In this document: one piece after another, positions 32,566 through 46,900 of the stretch
Layout: every line of letters begins with the position of its first letter
How positions within the stretch are numbered: position 1 is the stretch's first letter
Source of the DNA: Cranoglanis bouderius
Lineage: Eukaryota > Chordata > Actinopteri > Siluriformes > Cranoglanididae
Assembly: GCA_023630585.1 (NCBI GenBank)
Contig: CM042566.1
Location: forward strand, 8,738,754-8,802,753
Direction: 5' to 3'
DNA: 64,000 nucleotides
Notes under the pieces: model-generated
Seen by the model: only the letters and a program-made list of their open reading frames with translations
Told to the model about the DNA's origin: nothing
The model's database searches: none
Translations under genes and position numbers: made by a program

Positions 32566-35500
32566 TTGCACTGGGAGTAGCTCTAAATAATTGGGTGAGA
32601 GACCCAGTTCAGTGATGTCACCATGGTTACAACAGCAGTTCTGGTTCCTCTGTGTGTGTGTGTGTGTGTGTGTGTACACATCTGCTTTATTCACACTGCA
32701 TGATTAGGAAACTCTGCTGTCTGATTCATACTGTCATAAGCAGTTCTGAGAAACTGGATTCTGTATTGAGGACTATATTTTTAGTTTTGCCAGCTTCTTT
32801 TATGGATTTGTGTTGGAGCGAGGAATTGTTTGGATAAACATGTCGAAAAATGAATTACCACTCACTCAAGAATGTCCATGTTATTTCTTTTAAGGGTTGA
32901 GAAATCGTTAAAAGAGTGTGTGTATTAAAAGAGTGTGTAAAAGATCACAGTATATTACTGGAATTGTGTAATCCTTTCAGTTGGGAATTTTAGTCACTTA
33001 GTCTGCTACTTCCTATATATAAAAAAAGCATTTGGTTGCATTTTTACATGATAGGCATATACTGGAATCAGTGCTTTGCATTTATTGAGTGTGATTTGCA
33101 GTCATTTAGGACAGTGTTCTTGAATATTTTTTTAATCTGATTGGTCAGAAAGTGTTGATTAATCTTTTAAACAGCAGCTCTGACTATAGTTCCTGCTGTA
33201 ATTCACAGGTTTAAACTGATGCGCTTTTTGTTCTATATACAATATCGCTTCTATTGTAAAAACTGATTTACAGGGACTTGTATGGTGGGCATTCTACATA
33301 ATCTCACTGTTGATTATTTTCCTATAACAGCATGCCCCATTGTGTTTTATTCCTTGTGACATCATGCTCTGTATTGCCAGAGTTGTGATGATAAATTATA
33401 ACCGGATATGGTCATGACTTACTTTTTCTCAGTGCTACAACGGTGCATTATGCTATTATTATCCTTGCATACGCTTCATCTGGGCATTGTAGTTAATGAG
33501 GCATTTTAGAACATCAGCAATTCATCTAGTTATCTGGTTTATGTTGTGGTTATGCATCATGGCACCCCCAAAGCATCAGGTAAAAGCTCGGCAGGGTGTA
33601 TACACAACTCGAATAATGGACATGACTGTCTTTTACCTGTGTGTTTCCTTCCATGCATCTGCAGGTGTGAGAGTTTGAAGTATCTCTTGCTGCAGCCAGG
33701 GTACGAGCACATGAACGGGCGTTTCTCACTGGGTTCGGCCGACCTCACGATGGAGGGGGTGATGCTCGGTACTCGTCTCACATCCTGGAGGAGGGAGAGA
33801 CAGGCCTTGGGTTAAAAACAGTATGTAATGAAAACGCACAAAGACATACATCTAACTAACAAATTTGCAACTCAGTATGTGTAATAAATATCCTTCATTA
33901 GCAGTCAAAGCTTCAGAGGATGTTTGATGTCTGTTGATTTTCAAAAACAGAGAAATCACTGCTGTTGAGTCTTGCTGCTAGAAACAAGAAATTACTAAAG
34001 TGCTCTTCAGAATGAACAAACAGAGTTCACACATAACGCTTTGGTGTAAATGTCTGATCCGCACCTTATCTGACTCAGCTCTGCTCTTTTAGTAATACTG
34101 GAGGGAATAACTTTGTGCATCACATTTATGAGGAAAACTAATACTCATATATACAATATAGGAGGTGAGGACAGTGGAGTTTGGGCAGCTACAAGAACAA
34201 AAGTTCACAACAAGGCCTGTCATGACATCACTTTCAAGTGCACTTGGACAGTCAGCTGCTTGAAAGCCAAGTTACAACTCTATAAACATTGCAACTTATC
34301 CTCATAATGATTTATGAGGCTGTGAAGGGGCATTGGAGGCGTGTCTATAAAATGATTGACAAGAGGCCAATCCAAATACAAACAAACCTTCTAGACTGGA
34401 AGTGAGATTTTAAGGTTGTTGTTTTTTTCAGCTACTTTGTTCTGAGACAGTGGATTAAACTTTTTGTTTGTTTCTACATAATTTTCCACATTATTGGTAC
34501 TAGTAAGAAATGAAAAATATTGACTAACCTTAAAAAGTGTGTGTCTGTGATTTGAATGGATTTCTGTGGGGTTTATGGTTTACTTAAGAATTTAATACAT
34601 TTTTTTAACGCGTGTTAAAAAAAGCGAAAGGACGGTGTGGATGGGGTCACATTTTGCCCGAAACAAATCTTTGTCTTGAAATGTACATACTTGGATGGTA
34701 CCTGTTACGTAACTGTGTTAGGCGACTAAAAAACGCATCAGAGACAATTTAGGTGTGAACAGGCTCAAGCGATTTAGCTTTTAAAGTGAAAAGAAGGTTT
34801 AGAAAGCCGAAAACATCAATTCTTTTTGGAATCTTTCTCAGAATAATGGGTAACACTTTACAGTAACAGTACATGAATAATCATTCACTAACACCTGAAT
34901 TAATACTTACTTAAATATGAACTAATGATGAGTTAAGGGATGAACTAATCGTGAACTAATGAAGAGCCAACCTTAACTACGACGTAAGTCTGTTGTGTTC
35001 ATGTGAATAACGACCACCTTAAGTACATGTTAGTACATGTTTGTTAGTTAATGTATTGATTAACACGTCGGGGTAAACTAAATCAAACATGGTCTGTAAG
35101 AACGAATATGAATTAAACGTGCATAATTTCAAATTGTTTATATAATTTTCCATATGCATACACAAACATCATTGGATGGCGCTGGATTACTTTCAGAATT
35201 TATGTTGGTCCTCCTTATCGAATGTAGAAAGACGCTAATAATAAACACCAATAATTTCATCTCAACACTAGTTAATATGAATTAATCACTCCAGTGATTA
35301 ATTCATATTCTTTCTCATAGAGCATGTTTGATTTAGTTTACCCCTACGTGTTAATTAATACATTAACTAACAAACATTAGTTAAATAAGTAACACTATTT
35401 ACTTAAGACGGTCCTTATTCACGTATGAATTCATAAGACTCATGTTATAGTTAAGGTTAGTTCTTCATTAGTGCGTGATTAGTACCTGCCTTAACTCATC

Positions 35501-38500
35501 ATTTGTTCATATTTAAGTAAGTATTAGTGCATGATTATTCGTGTACTGTTATTGTAAAGTGTTACCGGAAAATGTTTAAGCAAGGAAATGGAGCCAGAGA
35601 AAGCTGATCTACAGTACTGATTCTCCACACCTCCACTGCACTGACAAGTCTGTGTTTGTATCCAGTTAATGCTTTTCCCTCCTTCAGGACAGAGGCACTG
35701 ATCCATACAGCGACACATCACAGGTCAGGCCTGACTAATCAAACATCTACACCGACCTGGCCTTGGCCTCGCAATCTCTGATACAGATGGCTGCCTGGAA
35801 GGAGTGTGTGACCTTTAGTTGAACGTGTTTAATGGTGGCTGTGTGTATGTATGTGCACCCACCTGAATTCCTCGGAACACGCCGTGCGTGTGTATGTGGT
35901 ACTGAGCGCTGTACATCACAGGAGCAACAGCTGCCGTTGGCTCGCTTTCGAACCCTGTACTCGGACTGCAACATATCAGCAGAGAACACACAGAAGGGTG
36001 CAGGTTTACTCATCATGACTAAACCCCTTTCTCAAAACCACAGAACATTGTGTTATTACAGCCACAGCCAGCACAGAAGCGCAGGTGTATTCTATGGTCT
36101 AAAAGTCTACTTTTCCCAGACTGCCACACATACAGTATAATAATATAGTGGATATGGTATATATTTAGAAATTACATTTTGTAGTCATGTCCAAAGGCAT
36201 AGCAGAGAATATCAAACTCGCCGATGCAATTCCACAATGCAATGAACTAGGTTATGTACCCTAATACAAAATAGGTACTTCACTTCAGCTCGGCAATAAT
36301 ATTGTTCTTTCTTTTTTACTTTTCTTTTCTTTTTTCTTCTGGAAAAGTAATTAAATAAACAGTTTGCTTTGAGACCAAACTGGTATCAGTTTAGTCGTAA
36401 TACATTCACCATCCACTTTATTAGGAACATCTGCACATTCATGCAGTTATCTAATCAGCCAATCATGTGGCAGCAGCACAATGCTTAAAATCATGCAGAT
36501 ACAGGTCAGAATGAAGAAAAAGTGTGATCTTTGTGACTTTAACCATGACATGGTTGTTGGTACCAGATGGGCTGGTTTGTGTTTTTCAGAAACCGCTGAG
36601 CTCCTGGGATTTTCACACACAACAGTCTCTAGAGTTTACACAGAATGGTGCGAAAGACAAAAATCATCCTGCATGCAAAGGGTCTGCAGGCTGAAACACC
36701 TTATTGATGAGAAAGATCAGAGGAGAACGACCAGACTGGTTTGAGCTGATAGGAAGTCTATAGTAACTCAAACAAGCACTCTTTACAACTGTGGTGAGCA
36801 GAAAAGCATCTCAGGTGGATAAGCTACAACAGCAGAAGTCCACATCAGGTTCCACTCCTGTCAGCCAAGAACAAGAATCTGAGGCTATTATGGGCACAGA
36901 CTCACCCAAACTGGACAGCTTGAGGTTTTGTGCATGCTGAGATGCTTTTCTGCTCACCGCTGTTGTAAAGAGTTATTATATGAGTTGCTATATCCTTCCT
37001 GCCAGCTCAAACCAATCTGGCCATTTTCCTCTGACCTCTCTTATCAGCAAGCCGTTTCCACGCACATAACTGTCACTCACTCTGTGTTTTTTTTTTTTTT
37101 TTGGTTGTTTTTCGCACTATTCCGTGTACACTCTGGAGCCTGTTGTGTGTGAAATTCCCAGGAAATCAGCAGTTTCAGATATACTCAAACCACCCCTCTG
37201 AGTCATTCACAAGCAAAGTCATTAACTGAAGCTCTTGACCTGTATCTGCATGGATTTACGCATTGTGCTGCTGCCACATGATTGGCTGATTACGTAACTG
37301 CATAAATGTGCAGGTGTACAGGTGTTCCTAATAAAGTGGACGGTTCTAATATTCTAATCGTTTTATTTTAAACAGACTTCTAGTTTTCTCAATCAAATAT
37401 AGTTTTAGTTGTACAGTTACAAAAAGGCATAGCACTTGAAATAAGTACCTATAAGTACATGTCCACGTATATTAAATGTTAAATATCCTTATTAGCATGT
37501 TTCATCTATTGACATGGAAATTATGAAAAACAAGGAAAGAATTCTTTCTGAATAGTTACTGAACTGATATACTAAATTATCCTATTTCCTCCAGAAAACA
37601 CTGGTTGGTGTGTGTGGTATGAAAAACGCCGTCTGAGTGTATGAATGTTCTCAGCACTGATAAAGTTCAGGGTCAGGATGTGTGGGTAGCACCCGATGAA
37701 CTGCTAAGGCTACATAAAGCCTTCTTTGTCCTGTTAGTTTAACATCTCAGGCTATGCTATCAGCTAACACTAAGCCAGTCATCCCTTAGAGTATCTATGC
37801 ATTTTTCGGCGCCAACAAACACTGCTCATGGCAAAGATAGCGGGGACATGGTGAGTATCTGGATGAGCATAAATATTCTGCCTTGCAACACACTGTAATA
37901 TACACACACTCTGCTGTAGTCACACCCCAAACCCACCCTCGCCTATCACACTGTATTCCACCACACCCGCGTCAGGATGCTTTATCTTCTCTGAACTGGT
38001 TGACTGAGCAAAAGCATGACCCCCTTCTGTCTCCACCTCCCTTTCACCAGTGCAAGTTAAGCATTGATTTCATTCTGTGAAGTTTTTCTAGACGTTAAGC
38101 AGGATGGCTGCTCCTCTCAAACACGCTCTAAATCACAGGCCCTTTTAATCTGTGACACTGGACAGCGAAAAACAAAGTCTGGCCAGACTTTCTTCACTCT
38201 CTGTGCTCTGACCCACATCTTATTGCACATATACACATTACACACATACTTCACCAGACCCACTATCTAGGTTTCCCCCGTCTGTCTTTCTTTTGTGTCT
38301 TTTCCGAGTCCATGGTCAAGGTCAGTGTTCTATAACCGAAACCTCTCACAGGAAGTGTCTCCCACTACAACTACAGCCGCTCATTGAATTTGCATTTCTT
38401 TTAGGAGTTAGGCAGAAATGTTGCTAATCTACTTTTGCTAACGCAAAATGACTACATTTTATGGATTTCAGTGTTGAAGCCGAGACCTGAGTAGATTGAG

Positions 38501-39454
38501 TCCAAGTCAAGACCAAGACCAGAATAGGGTAGACCAAAACCGAGGGGTAGAGTCAAGACCCAGACCAAAAGAGCACTCCATACAACCTCGCGAATCCTGA
38601 CCATATGCAGTTTCATGTCATGCGCAAAAGAAAATAATCAATCAATGGTTAATACTGGATGTCAATCAAGTCGTCAATTTGGTGAAATATTTTTTTGCGA
38701 AAATAAGGTAGAAATAATAATAATGACGATGATAATTAGTGGGCTTTTTTTTAAGGGACTCCACTGGTCTTGGGAATAAGTCCGATTCCACACTTGTTAG
38801 AGTCCATGTCAAGACCGAGTCCAAATGCTCCAGAGTCCATGACAAGACCAAGATCATGAGAATATGATCTCGAGAAAAATGCTAAATAACAGCACAGCTT
38901 GTTTTCCTATAAAAGCGTGCCCTGTTATGTTTTATTCTTTACTAAATTATGTCCATCTATAATTTTCTTCCTCTATATAAAGCTACAAAAGATACAGTAT
39001 ACCCTTGAGGTTCCCAACCCAATGGCAAGTATTTGTGTTTCTTAAAACCTGAGTTCAGTACCTTTTTTGCACGTGTACTATTCCATCTCTAGCATAAGCT
39101 AACTGATATGAAAAGTTATGAATGACTAAGGCTGAGCCAGCAAGTCATAACTGTATTCATGTTAAACTCATCTGAATCACTTTGGCTTACTAGTCTTCCT
39201 TCTAATTTGGCCTGTTGATTATGGGAGTGCTCTTTTCAACACTAGGTGAATCTCTGCAGCTGTGCGCTGATATGAAACTGAGTCTAGCTCTTTGATGATA
39301 ACCCGGTGTAGAGGCTATCTGTTGCCAGAATGACTCATCTCAGGCCAGGTCAGAGGGATTGAAGATCCCCCTTTTATACTCACTGCTCCACTCCCTGTAT
39401 AAACAATGCCTCTGATTTACAGTTCAAAAGGAAAGATGTGGTGGAGTTCAGAAA

Positions 39455-39493
<39 letters not shown>

Positions 39494-40926
39494 CACTATT
39501 AACAATAGTGCAAAGTGATCTGAGAAAAGACGTACCTCTTGATGGTGGAGGCCAGACTGTTGACCGGGTTCCAGGTCACACATTCCGTCATTTGGTACAG
39601 ATTATCACTGCCAGAGAACAAATAAAACCACAGTGTAAAAACAAAGAGAAAGACTGGAAGGTGATTGGAAGGTTGGGAGTTCAAATCCCAGGATGGTCAA
39701 GTCATGAACAAGATCCTTAACCCTCAATTCCTGAGCCTTAAACTTTAAACAGAATCTGACACACTTTGAAGTAAAGAATAGACTATGACATGCTGTTATA
39801 TGATAATTATCAACAACAGTGGCATGATGGGCCATTACCACCCTGAAGCTGATTATTTTCCTATACCAACATGACCCAAAGTGTTTTATTCCCCCTATGC
39901 CACAGCAATTTGCCTGTGATTAAAAATTTTTATTACATTACATTCAGTGGTTCAGCATGTGGGGGGCATGGTGGCTTTGTGTTAGCACATTTGACCCCCA
40001 CCCCCACCCCCACCCACTCCAAAGACATTCCTTCTGGGCTGATTATCATGTTCAAAAAAGGGTCTGTTGTGTGTAAATGTGATGCGATGGACTGGCACCC
40101 TGTCCAGGGTGTCCGCTGCCTGTGCCCCATGCTCCCTGGGATGCTCCAGGTTCCCCACGACCCGGGAAGGATAAGCGGTATAGAAAATGGATGGATGTGG
40201 TGTGGTAGCTCAGTGGTTAAGACATTGGGCTACTGATCGGAAGGTCATGACTTCAAACCCCAGCACTGCCAAGCTGCCACTGTTGGGCCCCTGAGCAAGG
40301 CCCTCAACCGCTCAGATGTATAAATGAGATAAATGTAAGTTGCTCTGGATAAGGGTGTCTGCCAAATGCTGTAAATGTAAATGGATGGGTCTGGAATGTC
40401 CATGAGAAAAGATAGTCCCTATTATAACTCACATTATAGCAGTTATAAGTGGTCATAACTTCTCAACACAAAAGAAAAAAGTAATGTTGCTGAGAAGCAA
40501 CCCTATGCCACGGAAATTTGCCTGTGATTACGATTTCTAAAGTGCTGACAACTAAAACTTCATAAATGTTAAATAAAAGTCTCTTTACAGAAAGCTTCAG
40601 CATATCAATGATTATACTTTCTTTTTTTAAATAACAACAAAATAACAACAACCATGCAAGTCGCTGTGAATGTGTTGTTACTATAGAAACAATAGCGTAT
40701 TAGAATGAGCTCATTAATATAAACCTGTGATTTGAATGACAGGGCTGCTATTCTAGAAAATTAATCAACACCTTTTGACCAATCAGATTTAAGAATTCAG
40801 CAGTGTTGTGGTATAAGTCACTTAATTAATAAATATACATTTTTAAAAATTCTCTTTCTTTCTCATGAGACACATTGCGCACCTCTTGTACTGTATTAAG
40901 GCTTTGTGTAGTAACACTGCCTGGGA

Positions 40927-40989
<63 letters not shown>

Positions 40990-43900
40990 AGGGGCAGGAA
41001 AAGCAGCGGTAAAAACATGGACAAATGAGTGAATGTGGTACTGGTAATGTTTAATATTTACATCCATTAACTGGACAGTCACTTTAATCCAGCAACTTTA
41101 AGTGAAGTTTATCCAATCCAATCTTGAGTAGTATTAAAAGATTAAACCAGGAGTAAAGCGACACAGGAGACCTGGCAGGAAATCGGTTAGCCTCTAGTTA
41201 GCTACTGAAGAGCCTGCTAACTTAAATAGATCACCATATAACTCACTGTAGAACCTTAAATATAAATTATAACCAACTTTCTACCGAAAACCAGATGCTC
41301 TGACTGTTAACAAGCTAGAATCTTGTTACCTTTTGCACCTAAACTGTGATCAAGGACAACAGCTAATACATTCTAATAGTTAAGCAAGCTACTGAAGTTA
41401 AGTGTTTGCTTAAGAAAAAAAAAAAGAAAAAAAACACTTATTTTATTAGGGGTTTTGTTGGATTTATTTAAGATGAATGTATAAAAGCATATTCATTACA
41501 GTAACCAGGCTTAGCTTAATGGCAGCAGTAACAATTTTTACCTACTTTCACAGTTCTCTCTGAACACTGCATGCTAGCAAAATGATCACGAGTCACCCAA
41601 ATAATTAGCATTTTGTTTTATAGGTATCTACTGTGTTGTATGTACTGTATGTTGCTGCATACATGTTGAATTTTCTACCCTGTACATGCAGTGAATAAAC
41701 AGTTTCTGATTCTGATTTTACAAGAAAAGCACAGAACCCAGCACAGCTGCTTTACAGTTTCTACTCTGCTACGTGCTTACACACCGGATTAGCGTCATCT
41801 GGAGCAGTGAGGCGCTCTCACTCTCATATCTGATCAATGACAGCAGAACTGCAGAGGTCTGGAGAGTCAGCGTGCCTGGTACTGTGTTGTAATTATGTAA
41901 CATCATGAAAGTGCTGACAGCAGGGAGGCGTTGAGCGGGAACGAGGCTGAATTAACCAGCATGAAGCACCGTGCTCAAGCAGCTAACGAATTTGTGAGTG
42001 CAGCTAGAGTCATAGAGTGTGAGGGAACGGCTGTAATGTTTCACTTTAACCCTAAACCAAGACAAAATCCACCAATTCAAAGTTCGGAAGATGCTTTTTT
42101 TTTTTCCAAAGTGGCAGAATCTAATCCAAGCATGGAGCAGCATAACAGAGCCACCGTTTATTTCCTCACCTATCTGTACATTTTACAGTTGCTTTTATAT
42201 TTAATACACTTTTATGTATCACCCTTGTCCGGAGCAACTTACATTTATCTCATTTATACATCTGAGCAGTTGAGGGTTGCTCAAGGGCCCAACAGTAGCA
42301 GCTTGGTAGTGCTGGGGTTTGAACTCACAACCTTCTGAAAAGTAGTCCAACGTCTTAACCACCGTGCTACCACTGCATATACGTTTATGCAAGTAGCCTT
42401 AGCAGCAAAGGAGGATACAATCCAAGCTTACAGCTGAGTAGTTAAGGGTTCAGGGCTTTGTTCAAGTTCACTCTAAATAGCCATCGTAGTCTCATCAATC
42501 AACTTAGGTTTGACTTTCACTGTTTTGTAATTGTATCCCCTACCCACAAACAAAAAATGAAGAGCGAACCACAAACACTGAGTGTTATCGAGATTTTTAC
42601 ACCCTTATCTCTGGAGCTGTTTGTTTTAGAAACCCATGACTTGCTATTTTTAAACTCCTGTATTATTAACCACTGGCCTTGATGTTAAATACTAGAAATG
42701 CTCTTCCCAGCAGTAACAGTCATATTAGAGATGTTTCTGACGTTAGTGATAATTGTGTTTCTATTATGCTGAGTTGATATTTTCTGCTTTTGCATACTTT
42801 GGGGATGAGTAAGAGTTGAACTCTCTGTGTTAGCTCTTTTGGATTGTGGGTTTTATCATAGCAAAGTGCTTTGGGGGGAATTGGCTGAATGCGCAGCAGT
42901 GCTACAGGAAGGCGAGGAGGTGTCATCGAGTCTTATCAACATTAGTTCTGATATTTTGGGTTCTCCACGATCTCCCGTTTCTCCAAACAACATGAGAATA
43001 CTATTCCAAGAATGCACCCTCATCTCTGAGCTTCTAGCAGTAAATTATCGCAGCGTATTTGCATAAGTATTCACCCCCTTGAACTGTTCCATGTTTTGTA
43101 GTGTTACAACCTGGAACTGAAATGGACTTGTATTATATTTTTAATAATAGACTAAATGGTGTATGTTCAAAGTTTGGGATTTTTTTTTTTTATGAACAAA
43201 CCCTGATTGATACTTTTTCCCCTGAATTTTGTCCAAAAATGCTCTGTTTACATATAATTACTTATTTTTGTCATTTTTGTTTTTGTGTTTATGTAATTTA
43301 TGTAACTTATAATTAGTTACATACATGTAATTAATAATAAATAGTTCTAGGTTGTTACACTACAAAATATTGAAAAGTTCAAAGGTAAATCCTTATTCAA
43401 GACTCTGTACTTTATTGCACTGTTCCAGTCTGTCCTCTCATTTGTTGTCCTCCCATAACAATTACTCCTCTCCTGTTCTTGTGCCATGTCTCCTACACTC
43501 ATCATATCCCCATAATTTCCCGTTCAAGGCCTCAAATTCTGTCCTCAACCTCTGATTTACCCCAGTACTTTTCTCTCTGGGGATGACCAGGCAGGTCAGA
43601 TGAGGAATTCAGAGGAAACGGACTGTAGATCATGTTGAGTGTATTTTGGCCTGCCGAGGGCTGCTGTGCAGCTCTTAACCTTTACACAGACAGCATGGCT
43701 CTCTGCAGGCTTACTCTGGATTTCTGAGTCACACAGTGGAAGAATCTGGCATCAGCACAGAAAATGCTGTCAGATTAGTTAAAGGAATGAAATTGCTTTT
43801 AATGCGAATCCCAATAAGTAGGAGGAAAAAAGACAGCTGCTGTACCTGTTGTAGCCGTTTCGTAAAAGAAGAGTCTGGCTGTCGCTGGGGGTGTGGCAAC

Positions 43901-46900
43901 CATAGACAGGGGGCGGGGCCAGGTACTGTTGCTCATCTGCGAAAAAGAAAGGAATGAAATGTGAGGGGGAAAGACTTTCATATATGCCATTCCTCTTTGT
44001 AGTATAAAGAATATCAGTGCCATTTATTATTTTCATTGCATTGTATTCGTTCCTTTTTAAACATTTGTGAATATAAAAATGAGTTGTTAGGGGAACAGGA
44101 ATATTTTTCCCCAAATCGACCTAAACATCTTTTGCATCCGACATTTACTTCATTCTTTTTTGCACTGGAGATACAATGTTAATGTAGCTAATGTGTAATG
44201 CAAGTGTACCTTTTTTTTTGCTCTACACCACACATTTTTTGCATCTTGCAGAAGGCAAAGGTCACATAGACTTGTTGATGTAATTTAGGACACAGTATGA
44301 CTTACTGTTATCCACAAACTTAACTGTCTAATTGAAAATTACATGGGGCAGCCATCTTAGACAACTAGCATAACTTCTTTTAGAGCAATTAGTATCCTTC
44401 TGACCTTTATCGATACAGTATATTTATTCCTCTTTCATTCCAAGTTTTGAAGCCGGGATTCTACTGAAGAGATGGAAGTTATGCAGATCATAATATAGTT
44501 CCACTTTTAACTTAAATGGTTTGGTTCTAGCAACATTGTCTGAAGCATACAACTTACTAACCAAGATTTCGAGTGAGACTGACCTCCATTGCATGTTAGC
44601 TCCTCAGATGAATACTAAAAAATCAAATATCCAAAGTTTGTCTCTGATAAATTTAATATACATGGAAAGTTGTGTCAATTAAATTTTCTGACTACGACTA
44701 TGTTCAGACTAAAAAAAGCTCTCATACTTCCGAGATCCCCTACTCCTATTTTCCTGTTTAAGCTTTACAGGAGGAATAACAGATTGTTCTTCAGGGAGTA
44801 GATATTGAAGAGTGGCCTTTTCCTCACTGCAGTTATCCAAACAGGCCCTGTGTTCTCCAAGCCCATAAAGCACTCACATGGATTTCTGTATCAAGCATCA
44901 AGAACTAAAAGAGGATTAGGTCCTTTAAATTTACCAGCACTGAGGGGGTAAAAATGGGTCCCCTGGCAAGATTACACATTCTTCTAACCTTTACCACAGT
45001 CTGCGCCAGCTTCTCCACTGAGGAGGAGGAGGACTGATCACATATTTACACTGAAAGGTGATACCTATCAGAGCGAATTGGTTTTGCTACCTTGTTGTTA
45101 AAATTCTTTGCTAATGATTAGCACTGTCTGACTCTTAATCCTCAACTGCTTGGCTCTATAATTGGAATGTATTCACCTTCGTTTGTAAGTTACTTTGAAT
45201 GAAAGCAACTGCCATATGAAAGAAAATATATCAGAAGACTTGTAGGATTTTAAGCCTACCAGACAAGACATATTATACTACAGCCCTTTGAATTCTCAAT
45301 TCTGATTGGTCAGAAGGTTTTGATTCATTTTCTAGAACTGCAGCTCTGACACTAGTTCAAGTTTTAATTCAAACCACAGGTATATATTGATGCTTTTGTT
45401 CTGATACTTTATTGTTTCTATAGTAACAGCTCAGTCACAAGGGCTTGCATAAACTTAGACTATAGTAAATGGATTAATAGACTATAATAAATGGATTTAA
45501 GAAAAGTGTTGGTGTTTAATAATGAAAAACAAATAGATGTTTAACTAACATTCATGGAAGGAGTCGCCATTGTCAGTGTTTTATAAAAGGTTAAAGCTTT
45601 AAAACAGAGTTAAAGCTGTTCCTTGAAGATTCCACCATGGCAATGTCTAAGAATGCAGGCCTTTGCGTTTTGCAGTATTCACGGTAACACATATTTTTAC
45701 TTACAAGAGAAAGTGGACCATTCATAGCTGCTATAACATCAGTGATAACAGTAAACAGATAAAAAGTACAAAGCGTCATTTTTTATTTAAAAAAAGTGAT
45801 GGTTGTATTAATTATAATAGAAATTTGTTTAAAAAATTGTAATAAATATAATAATAATAAAAACTGCTGTGATATAAGAGGAATAAAACACTTCAGGGGT
45901 GGATTTGCATCAGGCCGCATCACACCATGCCCACTGGTGATATTTTTCCAACAACCCCAATTCAGAAAAAGTTGGGCCAGTATGGAAAATGCAAAAAAAC
46001 AAACAAAAAGAGTCATTTGAAAACTCAATTCACCCTGTACTATATTGAAAACACATTATTAACACATTATTTGATGTTTTACTTTGTGAATTTAACTTAA
46101 TAGTAAATAAATTTAATATTTAATTTAATATTAAATTAAATTTAATCTAATATTTTTAAAAATATACACTCATTTCAAATCTGATGACTGCAACGCACTC
46201 CAAAAAAGTTGGGACAGTCGACTGTTTACCACTGTGTAACGTCACCTTTTCTTTTAATAACACTTATTAAGAGTTTGGGCGCTGAAGACACTAGTTGGTT
46301 AAGTTTAGCAAGTAGAATTTTTCCTCATTCATCCTTTATGCATTTCTTCAGCTGCCCAACTATACGGGGCCTTCATTGCCTTATTGTGCACTTCATAATG
46401 CGCCACACATTCTCAATCAGAGACAGATCAGGACTGCAGGCAGGCCAAGCTAGCACCCGCACTCTCTGCTTACGGAACCATGCGCTTGTAATCCGGGCAG
46501 AATGTGGTCTGGCGTTGTCCTGTTCTGGATGGCAGCATGTGTTGCTCCAAAAGGTGTACATATCTTTCTGCATTAATGGTGCCCTCACAGATGTTCAAGT
46601 TACCCATGCCATGTGCACTGACACACCCCCATACCATGACAGATGCTGGCTTTTGGACCTGACGCTGATAACAGCTTGGATGGTCCTTTTCCTCTTTGGC
46701 CCGGAGAACACGACAGATGTTTTGTCCAAAAACTATTTGAAACGTTGACTCGTCGGACCACAAAACACGATTCCACTGTTCATCTCAGATGAGACTGAGC
46801 CCAGAGAAGTCGGCGGCGCTTCTGGACAGTGTTGATGTACAGCTTCTGCTTTGCATAGTAAAGCCATAACTTGCATCTATGGATGCAGTGGCAAATGGTG

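Noticed and set aside
35747..36016. - strand open frame starting MMSKPAPF
   Set aside because: Overlaps wt1 exon 5 in the wrong frame; the true frame gives HIHTHGVFRGIQ with proper splice sites.
40199..40275. Functional tRNA gene
   Set aside because: A and B box-like blocks are present, but the acceptor stem does not close and a SINE body follows directly.
41931..42338. 135-codon + strand open frame
   Set aside because: Runs into the reverse tRNA-derived SINE at 42220-42378; no domain and no splice support.
46209..46748. 179-codon + strand open frame, among the longest in the window
   Set aside because: It is antisense to the decayed Tc1-like transposase, whose motifs read clearly on the - strand.
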